A program made the translations under genes and the position numbers. DNA of 15,489 nucleotides from JAAYRQ01 sp035647815. GTDB taxonomy: Bacteria; Bacillota; Syntrophomonadia; Syntrophomonadales; Syntrophomonadaceae. The notes beneath the pieces were generated by a model. That model had not been told where the DNA came from and did not search any database. It was given only the letters and a program-made list of their open reading frames with translations. Numbering within the stretch: the stretch's first letter is position 1; every line of letters starts with the position of its first letter. Where the stretch lies: the NCBI GenBank assembly GCA_035647815.1, contig DASRMR010000023.1:1-15489 (forward strand), in the 5' to 3' direction. This document shows positions 1-7,297 of the stretch, in pieces.

Positions 1-954
1 CATACCTCTTACCATATAACCAGTATTTATCACTAATCCAGCTGCATCTCCTACTATTAAAACTCTGTCATCAAATAGTTTTGGCAGCATATTATAACCA
101 GCTTCCGGTACAAGGTGTGCTGAATATTCAACAATTTTACCGTCTTTTATTAAAGGTGATAAAAGAGGATTGTTTTTAAAATCTTCTATCATCTGTGGAA
201 TAGTTTTATCAGTTTTTTCTAGTTCACTTAAAGTAAATACTAGCCCCAAAGAGATTGACTTTTTATTAGTATACAGAAAACCTCCTCCAGTGCATCCATC
301 AGTAACCGAACCAGCAAACAACCATGATACACCTTCATTTTGATCAACATTAAATCGTTCCTGAATAACTTCCTCAGATATTTCTATCACTTCTTTAACA
401 CCTACTGCTACTTGAGGTGATTCAACTGGTTTTTTCATACCAATTTGCTCCGCTAACAACGAATTTACTCCGTCTGCCAATACAACTACTTCTGCTTCCA
501 TTTCTTCTTCACCAGTTACAATACCACATACTTTACCCTCCCTTACTAGAAGGTTATCAACCAAAATACCAGTTGCTACAATAGCCCCAGCTTCCTCAGC
601 TTTATCAGCTAACCAACGATCAAAATCGCTCCTTAAAACAGTATAAGAATCCTGATTAGGTTGCCCTAATCTGGTAGATTTATAATCCATGGTCACAGCA
701 CTATCGGGAGTAAGCATGCTAATCTTTTCATTAATTACTTTCCTTTCTATTGGTGCCTCCGCAGTAAAACCAGGCATAATCCGTTCTAAGCTGTTACCAT
801 ACAATCTCCCACCTGTCATGTTTTTTGCACCGGCGAAATTACCACGCTCTACTACTAGCACTTCCAACCCTGCTTCTGCTAAAAGGTAACCAGTTACGGA
901 ACCCGCTACCCCAGCGCCGACTATTATTGCATCAAATTTATTTTCATTGTCCAT
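1..954 (-). CDS. fixC: FixC-like FAD-dependent oxidoreductase (ETF:quinone oxidoreductase family), 3' end outside window
   Basis: The reading frame is open from an ATG at 954 to the left edge, giving 318 residues without a stop; FixC proteins are about 430 residues, so roughly the last quarter is missing. The N-terminus carries the Rossmann FAD motif VGAGVAG (residues 12-18) ending in the ribose-binding acid E36 (VVERG). Near the edge, VLIVGDAAG followed by NTGYMVRGM is the second FAD motif and the family's characteristic G-Y-x-V-R-G-M stretch. FixC takes electrons from the FixAB flavoprotein and passes them to a quinone or ferredoxin acceptor, normally with the ferredoxin-like FixX, which would lie outside to the left. 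A GGGGGT ribosome binding site precedes the start. It follows caiB by 289 bases, the longest gap in this gene run, so it may have its own leader or promoter. Family assignment is firm; the electron acceptor is inferred. Confidence 0.9.
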   Translation of the reverse strand, partial: MDNENKFDAIIVGAGVAGSVTGYLLAEAGLEVLVVERGNFAGAKNMTGGRLYGNSLERIMPGFTAEAPIERKVINEKISMLTPDSAVTMDYKSTRLGQPNQDSYTVLRSDFDRWLADKAEEAGAIVATGILVDNLLVREGKVCGIVTGEEEMEAEVVVLADGVNSLLAEQIGMKKPVESPQVAVGVKEVIEISEEVIQERFNVDQNEGVSWLFAGSVTDGCTGGGFLYTNKKSISLGLVFTLSELEKTDKTIPQMIEDFKNNPLLSPLIKDGKIVEYSAHLVPEAGYNMLPKLFDDRVLIVGDAAGLVINTGYMVRGM

Positions 955-1143
955 GCTTATATACCCCCATTCTATATTTTAATAATTTACAGTCAGCAAA
1001 TTATACTATCTCTTCAAAAGCTCTATTAACAAGACAATCAGTTAACTATTAATCTAACTTCTATAGCCCAATTGCCGATTTTGTTTTCATTCTTTGGGGT
1101 TTTAACCATCATTATCAAAATACTTAGCTGCAATAATCCCAAA

Positions 1144-1196
1144 TACAGAGCATTGCCTATAGAGCAAATACTCTGTACGAATCATATTCTAGGCAA
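1144..1196 (-). promoter_or_regulatory. two overlapping, mutually exclusive inverted repeats in the caiB-fixC gap
   Basis: TACAGAG (1144-1150) pairs perfectly with CTCTGTA (1171-1177), and TTGCCTA (1153-1159) pairs perfectly with TAGGCAA (1190-1196). Each pair encloses one arm of the other, so the two stems cannot form together except as a pseudoknot. Neither stem is followed by a clear U-run on the minus strand. The rest of the 289-base gap (955-1243) is AT-rich, with no gene and no convincing terminator. A regulatory role in the fixC leader is inferred only. Confidence 0.35.
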
Positions 1197-1243
1197 CTAT
1201 TATATTTAAATTATTAGTTTTAAAAATTTTTTAAATTTTTCAC

Positions 1244-2461
1244 CTATAATTTACGAATAATCTTTTTAGCATAAAACTCCTCAATCTCGGAAGGCGAAAA
1301 ACCAGCCTCCTCTAAAATATCCTCGTTATCCATACCTGTGGTAGGACAACCACGCCAAATTTGGCCGGGATAGTTTTTCAACTTAGGTACAATATTAATA
1401 CCTTTGAGTCTTCTTCCATCTACTGCATCCCACTCAGTGAAAGTTTCTCGGGCAATGTAATGGGGATGCTCTTCTGCCATTTCGTAATCCATAATACGAC
1501 TACATGTAACACCAGCATCAACTAAAATGTTTTCAACCTCCAGTGCAGTATGGGAAGCACATAATTCAGCGAGTTTCTTTTCAAGTAATTCACCACCAGG
1601 AGATGCAAGTTCAGCAAAGTTTTTGTCACTAGGAAACAGTTCTGATCCAAATTCCAAGCCAAATAACGGCAAGCCGCTCCTCATAACACTAGGTCCTAAC
1701 CACATCATATAAACATCTTCACCATCTTTACAGGTATATGCTCCCCAGCCAGCAGTAACATCGTTACGATTACCTACCCTAGGGGATGGAACACGTCTAG
1801 TAAGCCAATCCATTGGCCGTTGATTTTGAAAACGAATCGCTGCTTCATATTGGGCCGTATCAATACTTTCACCAATACCAGTTTGTTCCGCCTTACGCAG
1901 CGCCGCCAATGAAACGCCTAATGTCAATAAACCAGCATAATAATCTGTGACTATTTCCCGTGCTGCAACAGGCGAACGATCAGGGAACCCATTCAAATGC
2001 ATCAGGCATCCAAAAGCTTGCATAATAGGGTCATATGCACCTCTAGTATAATATTCTGGATCACCTGATTGACCATAACCAGAAAGATGTGCTATGATCA
2101 ATTTCGGATTCCAAGACCAAAGCACTTCGTCAGTCAATCCCCATTTCTCCCATTGTCCACCTTTAGATGATTCAATCAATATATCTGTATCCTTTAATAA
2201 TTCCTTTAATATTTTCTGGCCTTCTGGCGAAGGAATATTTAAGGATATGTTACGCATGTTTTTGCGATCCAATTCTGCACCCATACCTCCTTTACCCCGA
2301 TTCGTATCTACTGCTCTTGTGCTTTCTATCCATATAACATCGGCACCCATTTCAGCCATTAACTCTGCAACGATAGGACCTGCAACAACTGTTGAACTAT
2401 GCACTACCTTTACGTCAGATAACAAACCAAACTTAGGTCTATCAGTTTTTTTAGTCATCAT
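1244..2461 (-). CDS. caiB: CaiB-type CoA transferase (class III), L-carnitine CoA-transferase-like
   Basis: Transfers CoA between an acyl-CoA and a free carboxylic acid in the cytosol; in the E. coli carnitine pathway the pair is gamma-butyrobetainyl-CoA or crotonobetainyl-CoA and carnitine. The protein has 405 residues, the length I recall for E. coli CaiB, and shares stretches such as LTDEVLW, NPKLIIAHLSG, GESID, and GQIWRG with GMD near the C-terminus. The catalytic aspartate of class III transferases is D173 in VTDYYAG. It starts with two consecutive ATGs behind AAGGAG; either fits. It lies 77 bases after fixB, with a strong hairpin in between, and before fixC. The CaiB subfamily is well supported by whole-length similarity. 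The actual acid is not proven, because no carnitine-specific carrier is encoded nearby. Confidence 0.9.
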   Translation of the reverse strand: MMTKKTDRPKFGLLSDVKVVHSSTVVAGPIVAELMAEMGADVIWIESTRAVDTNRGKGGMGAELDRKNMRNISLNIPSPEGQKILKELLKDTDILIESSKGGQWEKWGLTDEVLWSWNPKLIIAHLSGYGQSGDPEYYTRGAYDPIMQAFGCLMHLNGFPDRSPVAAREIVTDYYAGLLTLGVSLAALRKAEQTGIGESIDTAQYEAAIRFQNQRPMDWLTRRVPSPRVGNRNDVTAGWGAYTCKDGEDVYMMWLGPSVMRSGLPLFGLEFGSELFPSDKNFAELASPGGELLEKKLAELCASHTALEVENILVDAGVTCSRIMDYEMAEEHPHYIARETFTEWDAVDGRRLKGINIVPKLKNYPGQIWRGCPTTGMDNEDILEEAGFSPSEIEEFYAKKIIRKL

Positions 2462-2488
2462 TATTTTCTCCTTTTTAAATATAGTTTT

Positions 2489-2524
2489 TATAGGGGAAAA
2501 GGAATCGTTTCCCCTATATTTTTT
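2489..2524. terminator. perfect 11-bp hairpin between fixB and caiB, U-run only on the plus strand
   Basis: TATAGGGGAAA (2489-2499) and TTTCCCCTATA (2508-2518) form a perfect 11-bp stem with an 8-base loop. On the plus strand it is followed by TTTTTT (2519-2524), the form of an intrinsic terminator, but no plus-strand gene ends here. On the minus strand, where the operon runs, the stem is followed by A-rich sequence and would not terminate well. It may protect or cleave the operon mRNA, or stop antisense transcription. Confidence 0.55.
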
Positions 2525-2538
2525 GTAATAAAAAGATA

Positions 2539-3480
2539 TTACTCTTTAAACTTCTTAATCAAAGCTGGGACTACAGTATAAATATCATCTACAATACCGT
2601 AATCTGCGTATTGAAAAATCTGTGCTCTACTATCCTTATTAATAGCAACAATTACCTTTGCTTGATCAACGCCGACCATATGTTGAATCTGTCCCGAAAT
2701 ACCAGCTCCTAGATATAAATCAGGTTTTAACATCACACCCGATACTCCGACATAACGGTCTTTTGTCATCCACTGTTCACCTTCAGCAATAGGCCGAGTA
2801 CATCCTACTTCAGCTTCCATTAAAGCCGCAAGCTCGTTTATCATAGAAATATCTTCCTGAGCCGCCAGACCTCGGCCTATGCAAACCACTTGTTTTGCAA
2901 CTGTCAGATTCACTTGTTCACCAACTTTAGTTTTTACCTCAAGACGTTTTGCTCGGTAAGATGGTTCTATAAAATCTACACTAACCGATTCGCCTTTGCG
3001 TTGATTATCTGAATCAAGTGCATTAAAAGTTCCAGCACTAACAGTGACAACACTAACTTCTCCCGTAGCTTTTTCATCACGCAAGGCTGCACCACCATAG
3101 ATTCTTTTTTTACTTATCAAATTTCCTTCAACTACTTCTAATGAAAGAGAATCATTCAATACAGTAGTAGCAAGTTTAGCAGCTAATCTTGCTGCTAAAA
3201 GCTTACCCCTAGTACTAGCACTTAAAATTATTGCATTTGGTTTCTCTTGTTTTAGTAAGTTTGCTATAGTAGGCAAGAAATCTTCAACCATTCTATCCTG
3301 GTCACTTGTATTCAAACAATATATTTTATCTGCACCTAAGGCGATTGCTTCTTGCACTCCTGCTTCATTATCAATCAAGACCAATTCCACTTTGTCTCCG
3401 CAAGCACGACCTGCTGTACAAAGTTCGCCTACTACATCAGAGTTTTCTGCAACTATAAGGACTTTTTCTAACAAACTCAT
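2539..3480 (-). CDS. fixB: FixB, electron transfer flavoprotein alpha subunit
   Basis: Alpha subunit of the FixAB-type electron transfer flavoprotein, which carries electrons to or from the acyl-CoA dehydrogenase. It has 313 residues, the length I recall for E. coli FixB. The N-terminal part is the ETF adenosine-binding-like domain. The C-terminal FAD domain (about 198-305) has GRG at 202-204, LYLGAGISGQIQH (255-267) and AINKD followed by ADYGIVDD, all diagnostic of ETF alpha. The AGGAGGT site (3486-3492) is optimal for the ATG at 3480. Only 13 bases separate it from the fixA stop, so the two subunits are surely cotranscribed and probably translationally coupled. It matches the Fix subgroup rather than the housekeeping EtfA group, fitting its place beside caiA, caiB and fixC. 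Confidence 0.95.
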   Translation of the reverse strand: MSLLEKVLIVAENSDVVGELCTAGRACGDKVELVLIDNEAGVQEAIALGADKIYCLNTSDQDRMVEDFLPTIANLLKQEKPNAIILSASTRGKLLAARLAAKLATTVLNDSLSLEVVEGNLISKKRIYGGAALRDEKATGEVSVVTVSAGTFNALDSDNQRKGESVSVDFIEPSYRAKRLEVKTKVGEQVNLTVAKQVVCIGRGLAAQEDISMINELAALMEAEVGCTRPIAEGEQWMTKDRYVGVSGVMLKPDLYLGAGISGQIQHMVGVDQAKVIVAINKDSRAQIFQYADYGIVDDIYTVVPALIKKFKE

Positions 3481-3493
3481 ATTCTACCTCCTC

Positions 3494-4261
3494 TTACGCA
3501 AGTTCCTGCCTAATATAATCGTATAATTTATTTATATTCTCTTCAGTAGCACCTTCCAGAATAATGTTTTTACGATCAGCTTGCTCTGGAGCCGCGGTTT
3601 TTATATACTCAACAACAGGTACATTTTCTTCATCTATATCACTCAAACTAAACTTTGTAACTGGTTTTTTTCCAGCTGCTAATATTTCTTTAAGAGTAGG
3701 AATACGTGGTACATTGATATCTGTAGTAACAGATAATACAGCGGGAGGAGTAATTTCCAGAACCTCCACCACATTGTCCAAAGAACGCTCCACTATGATT
3801 TTATCCCCTTGGGGGGTAATCTTGCTTACAGCATTTATAGTAATAACATCTAATAGTTCTCCTAATTGAAGACCAACTTGCTGAGAATAAATATCTGAGG
3901 AGCCTTCTCCGCACAAAATCAAGTCAAATAAGCCAATCTTTTTTACTGCTGCCGCCAGCAGTTTAGCAGTATTATGACCATCTAAATCTTTTAATTCATT
4001 ATCTACTACAGTAACTAATTCTTCAGGACCACGTGATAATATAGCTTTTTTTAATTTATCGTTTTCTAAAATATTATCACCGATACTTAATGCCGTAAGC
4101 TTGCCTCCTACAGATTCAATTAATTGCACTCCAGCTTCTACTCCATTAAGATCATAAGTTCCAATTTTCCACTCGGCTTTATCCCAAGAAACACTATAAT
4201 CATCATTTACTATTAAATCTTGTTCTTCCGGCACTAATTTATAACAAGTTATTATATTCAA
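3494..4261 (-). CDS. fixA: FixA, electron transfer flavoprotein beta subunit
   Basis: Beta subunit partner of FixB. The 255 residues match FixA along the whole length: MNIITCYKLVPEEQD at the start, LSRGPEEL (76-83), CGEGSSDIYSQQVG (117-130) where ordinary EtfB has a DGDTAQ-type motif, and the ETF beta signature from VERS (157) through DINVPRIPT (181-189). The start codon is TTG (4261-4259): a GAGGTGA site lies just upstream, and the only nearby upstream ATG runs at once into a stop. It lies 43 bases after the transporter gene and 13 bases before fixB. FixAB with FixCX are thought to bifurcate electrons in other organisms. That activity is inferred here, not visible. Confidence 0.94.
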   Translation of the reverse strand: MNIITCYKLVPEEQDLIVNDDYSVSWDKAEWKIGTYDLNGVEAGVQLIESVGGKLTALSIGDNILENDKLKKAILSRGPEELVTVVDNELKDLDGHNTAKLLAAAVKKIGLFDLILCGEGSSDIYSQQVGLQLGELLDVITINAVSKITPQGDKIIVERSLDNVVEVLEITPPAVLSVTTDINVPRIPTLKEILAAGKKPVTKFSLSDIDEENVPVVEYIKTAAPEQADRKNIILEGATEENINKLYDYIRQELA

Positions 4262-4304
4262 AATCTCACCTCTTTAATTATTTAAATCATGGGTATAATT
4301 TTAC

Positions 4305-5708
4305 TTAAGCTATAAAACCCAATATTTTCCATAATGGAATACTGGCCGTACATGCGATTATATTTATCGCCATATATGCTATATTCATACGCTGGTTGTC
4401 ACTATGTTCTACCATATTCCCGCCTGTTGCACCTAAAGCTGCCACATAAGTTACATTAGTAAAAGAGAAATGCCAAACTAATGTTGATGTATAAGTAACA
4501 AATAACAAAACAAAAGGATGTATCCCCACAGCTTGAGTAACTCCTATTAATCCTGCATAAAAAAGAGCAGTAGTTGCAGTTTGAGAAATAATTACCAAGC
4601 GTACAATATACACTGCTATACAAATGACAGGGATTAAAAGATATGGGCTTCCAGCAAGTGGACCTAAAAGTGGTGTAATAATTCCTCCTAGCCAGGTATG
4701 AATATTCAGTTGTGAAATCAGGGCGGCCATGGAGAAAATACCTCCAACGAAGAATACAGTACCCCAAGCAAGGTTTTTAAAATCTTTTGCATCAAATAAT
4801 CTAAAAGCTGCCATTAAGAACAAAATCAGAATTGCCCAGTTTGTGGTACTAATACCATGAAATTGCGTTGTCATCCAACCTAATAAGGCTGCTACTAGTA
4901 AAATACCTGCTATTTTTTCTTTTGTGGTTATTGGTCCTAATGATTCCAAGCTTTTTTTAGTAAAACCTTTTTCTAAAGCAGTACCTACATCATCATCCTT
5001 AGGATTATAAATAAGCATAATCGCAATGTAGCTTAGACCACCTAGTATAAGTAACCATAACCAAGCCGAAACAAACCATTTAAGCCAAGTAAATTCTGCT
5101 GCCACTTCTGGCGGCATAAAACCTAACATTGTAACGACTGGTATAGCTCCACTTAAAAACGCAACACCGAAAATACCACCTGAAAGCCACATAGCAGCAA
5201 ACATGCCCCGAGCTCCATTACTGCCTTTTTGATATCCCAAAGAAGTTGCAGCAGTTGCAGAGAAAGGTGCTAAAATAGCCACTTTCGCTGTCAAACTAGG
5301 AATTAAAGGACTTACCGCTAATCCACCTGTGAACAAGGCTGCAATCTGCCCTTTATAGTTTTCGGGAAACAAGCTTAATATTTTAAATGAAATTCGTTTT
5401 ATTAAGCCCGCCTTAGCTAAAGCAGCAGAAATTCCGAAAGCAGCAATAACAAGCCATACGGACGCACCTGCAAAAGGTGCAAATGCCGTTGGAAAATCTG
5501 TAATATTAAATACTACAAATAATGTCATTGCTAAAATTACCACAATATGTTCATCAATAACCCGCAATATTAACCATATTATCGCAGTAACAAATATCCC
5601 CATAAACAACATTGCTGCTTTATCCAAGCCTTCTGGAGGAGTAATCATTGCGATTAAAACACCGACTATCATAGGAAGAATTATTTGAAGCATCCTCTTT
5701 GTATCCAT
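4305..5708 (-). CDS. DASS/SLC13-like anion:sodium symporter with altered SNT motifs
   Basis: Integral membrane carrier of 467 residues with about 11-12 hydrophobic segments, the usual size and layout of the divalent anion:sodium symporter superfamily. In characterised members (VcINDY) two inverted-repeat SNT motifs bind sodium and the substrate carboxylates. Here the equivalents appear to be SLT (138-140, in PLIPSLTAK) and SQT (375-377, in VIISQTATTALF), so both asparagines are replaced. It lies inside the cai-fix run, 83 bases after caiA and 43 before fixA, so it very probably imports the acid handled by CaiB/CaiA or exports the product. The usual carnitine carriers belong to the BCCT family, to which this is not similar. 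GGGGG (5720-5724) is the ribosome site. A bulged hairpin (5752-5788) sits in the gap before the gene. Confidence 0.82.
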   Translation of the reverse strand: MDTKRMLQIILPMIVGVLIAMITPPEGLDKAAMLFMGIFVTAIIWLILRVIDEHIVVILAMTLFVVFNITDFPTAFAPFAGASVWLVIAAFGISAALAKAGLIKRISFKILSLFPENYKGQIAALFTGGLAVSPLIPSLTAKVAILAPFSATAATSLGYQKGSNGARGMFAAMWLSGGIFGVAFLSGAIPVVTMLGFMPPEVAAEFTWLKWFVSAWLWLLILGGLSYIAIMLIYNPKDDDVGTALEKGFTKKSLESLGPITTKEKIAGILLVAALLGWMTTQFHGISTTNWAILILFLMAAFRLFDAKDFKNLAWGTVFFVGGIFSMAALISQLNIHTWLGGIITPLLGPLAGSPYLLIPVICIAVYIVRLVIISQTATTALFYAGLIGVTQAVGIHPFVLLFVTYTSTLVWHFSFTNVTYVAALGATGGNMVEHSDNQRMNIAYMAINIIACTASIPLWKILGFIA

Positions 5709-5791
5709 TAATTATCGAACCCCCTTACATTTTTAAAACCGTTTTTTATTACTCATCAAAAGATGTTAGACATTCTTTTGTGCATGAGACA

Positions 5792-6949
5792 CTATCTCTT
5801 ATCAGCGAATTCTCTCATGATTGCTCTACCAGCAATATAAACCATAATTTCATCTGTACCGCCACCTATACGATTTAAGCGCGCATCACGCCATAACCTA
5901 GATACACGACTTTCCGAGCTATATCCAACTCCACCAAAAATTTGCATCGCATCATCACATACTTCAAATGCAGCCTGTGCACAGTAAAGCTTTGCGATTG
6001 CGGCAGAAACATTTATTGATATACCATTGTCCTTTTCCCAAGCGCACTTATAAAGGAGATTGCGCATGTTTTCTATTTTAGTATGCATGCTAACGATTTT
6101 TTGCTGAGTTAATTGAAAACTTCCAATAGTTTTGCCAAATTGGACTCTTTGGGTTGCGTATTTAGCAGCGTCATTGAAAGCACACACAGCCATACCTAAT
6201 GATTCCGCAGCTAAGACTAAACGTTCGACTTCGAAGTTTTTCATAAGTTGTAAAAAACCTTTTCCCTCTACACCGACTAGATCTTTTTCTTCCACTTCAA
6301 CATCTTCCAAATATACATCAGCCATACTTCTAGTCTTATTACCAACTTTATGCATTATTTCTATCTTAACCCCAGGAGCATCCATTGGAACCATCCACAT
6401 GGACATTGCTTTTTTAGGACGTTCTGGACTATCAAAATCCCTTACTATACATAACATGTTTTTAATCCGGTCTGGATCTGTAATCATAGTTTTATGTCCA
6501 TTAATGTAAACTTTTCCATCTCTTCTTGTAGCTGTTGTAGCAATTGCATTATTATCGGATCCGGCTTGTGGCTCAGAGATACCCAAACAAAAGCCCATCC
6601 CTTTTCCTTCAGCCAGTTCAGCCATAACAGTTTTTTTCTGTTCTTCGCTTCCAAAAGCTAACATATTCTCAACTTGTAAAATTGCTCCTAGACCAGGCGG
6701 AAAACCATAACTGCTTATCTTTTCACTAACCATAATCATGGTTTGAGTATCAACCTCCATTCCACCATACTCTTCAGGAATTCCCAACATTCCAAAACCA
6801 GCATCAATCATAGCTTTTCTAAATTCAATAAGCGGTACCTGTTCTTCCTCACACCTTTGAATATAATTCTCGTCGAACTCAGTTCTTTGAAAAAATTCAT
6901 CCAGACTTTCTAATAGCAATTCCTGTTCATCTGTTTTCTTAAAATCCAC
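5792..6949 (-). CDS. caiA: CaiA-like acyl-CoA dehydrogenase (crotonobetainyl-CoA reductase-like)
   Basis: FAD enzyme that in E. coli reduces crotonobetainyl-CoA to gamma-butyrobetainyl-CoA with electrons from FixAB-type flavoprotein. The 385 residues cover the full acyl-CoA dehydrogenase fold: N-terminal helical domain (1-120), beta domain with GISEPQAGSD (123-132), C-terminal helical domain. Similarity to CaiA runs throughout: AVCAFNDAAKYATQRVQFG (254-272), IFGGVG (337-342) and SRLWRD. The glutamate used as base by most family members (YEGT motif) is replaced by glycine (GGGT, 362-365). E242 in EVERLVLA sits where isovaleryl-CoA dehydrogenase has its base, as in CaiA. The start is GTG (6949) behind GAAGGAG; the other GTG upstream runs into a stop. 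It is the first gene of the run, downstream of a sigma-54-like promoter. CaiA subgroup is well supported; substrate inferred. Confidence 0.88.
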   Translation of the reverse strand: MDFKKTDEQELLLESLDEFFQRTEFDENYIQRCEEEQVPLIEFRKAMIDAGFGMLGIPEEYGGMEVDTQTMIMVSEKISSYGFPPGLGAILQVENMLAFGSEEQKKTVMAELAEGKGMGFCLGISEPQAGSDNNAIATTATRRDGKVYINGHKTMITDPDRIKNMLCIVRDFDSPERPKKAMSMWMVPMDAPGVKIEIMHKVGNKTRSMADVYLEDVEVEEKDLVGVEGKGFLQLMKNFEVERLVLAAESLGMAVCAFNDAAKYATQRVQFGKTIGSFQLTQQKIVSMHTKIENMRNLLYKCAWEKDNGISINVSAAIAKLYCAQAAFEVCDDAMQIFGGVGYSSESRVSRLWRDARLNRIGGGTDEIMVYIAGRAIMREFADKR

Positions 6950-7015
6950 TATGCGCTCACTCCTTCTACAATTTGCTTAATCCTGATTTAATTTTTAGGT
7001 AATTAATACTTATTA

Positions 7016-7034
7016 GATGCAAACCCCATGTCAG
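7016..7034 (-). promoter_or_regulatory. sigma-54-like -24/-12 promoter upstream of caiA
   Basis: Read on the minus strand from 7034, the sequence is CTGACATGGGGTTTGCATC. Against the sigma-54 consensus (YTGGCACG, four bases, TTGCW) the TTGC and A at 7022-7018 match fully, the spacing is exact, and the -24 box differs at two positions (GG is GA, CAC is CAT). Transcription would begin near 7007, giving a leader of about 57 bases before the caiA GTG. The imperfect -24 dinucleotide is the main doubt. Confidence 0.55.
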
Positions 7035-7058
7035 CTTCAATATATTTATTTTAAAATA

Positions 7059-7076
7059 CGATATCTTTTCGATATC
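7059..7076. repeat. two CGATATC repeats spaced one helical turn apart
   Basis: CGATATC occurs at 7059-7065 and again at 7070-7076, 11 bases apart, each containing the palindrome GATATC. They lie about 40-55 bases upstream of the -12 element of the putative caiA promoter, a position suited to an operator or a DNA-bending site. No protein is known from the sequence to bind here. Confidence 0.4.
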
Positions 7077-7086
7077 TCGAGCTTTA

Positions 7087-7177
7087 CTACACTTGTTTAC
7101 ACTTCGTTTGAACTAACCATAACAATCCATTTACGCGCTTTTATTGTTTCGTGTAGCTACAAGTGTTTCGGTGTAGC
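7087..7177. promoter_or_regulatory. GTGTAG repeats, candidate upstream activator sites
   Basis: GTGTAGC occurs as direct repeats at 7151-7157 and 7171-7177, exactly 20 bases apart. The inverted form CTACAC is at 7087-7092. The first copy is part of a perfect 10-bp palindrome, TGTAGCTACA (7152-7161), and GCTACA with TGTAGC (7156-7161 and 7172-7177) gives an inverted repeat with a 10-base spacer. These sites lie about 70-155 bases upstream of the -12 box, the range used by enhancer-binding activators of sigma-54. The activator is not proven. Confidence 0.45.
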
Positions 7178-7225
7178 ACGCTTTTCTGAAGTCTTGAATA
7201 CTATTTTTTTAAAATTTTTTCGAAT

Positions 7226-7283
7226 ATTAAAAATCAAAATAAAAGTAACCATATCATATTGTCTGTTGATATGGTTACTTTTA
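7226..7283 (-). terminator. 17-bp intrinsic terminator after the activator pseudogene
   Basis: The arms 7240-7256 and 7267-7283 are perfectly complementary over 17 bp, with a 10-base loop. On the minus strand the stem ends in TTTTA and is followed by a T-rich run (about 7239-7226). It lies 15 bases beyond the stop codon of the helix-turn-helix fragment, so it is the natural end of that former gene and separates it from the caiA promoter. Confidence 0.85.
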
Positions 7284-7297
7284 ATCACTTTTTATTT

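Noticed and set aside
4456..4767. 103-codon minus-strand frame inside the transporter gene
   Set aside because: It lies in another frame of the same strand, fully within the well-supported transporter, and is an odd Cys/Tyr/Ser-rich peptide.
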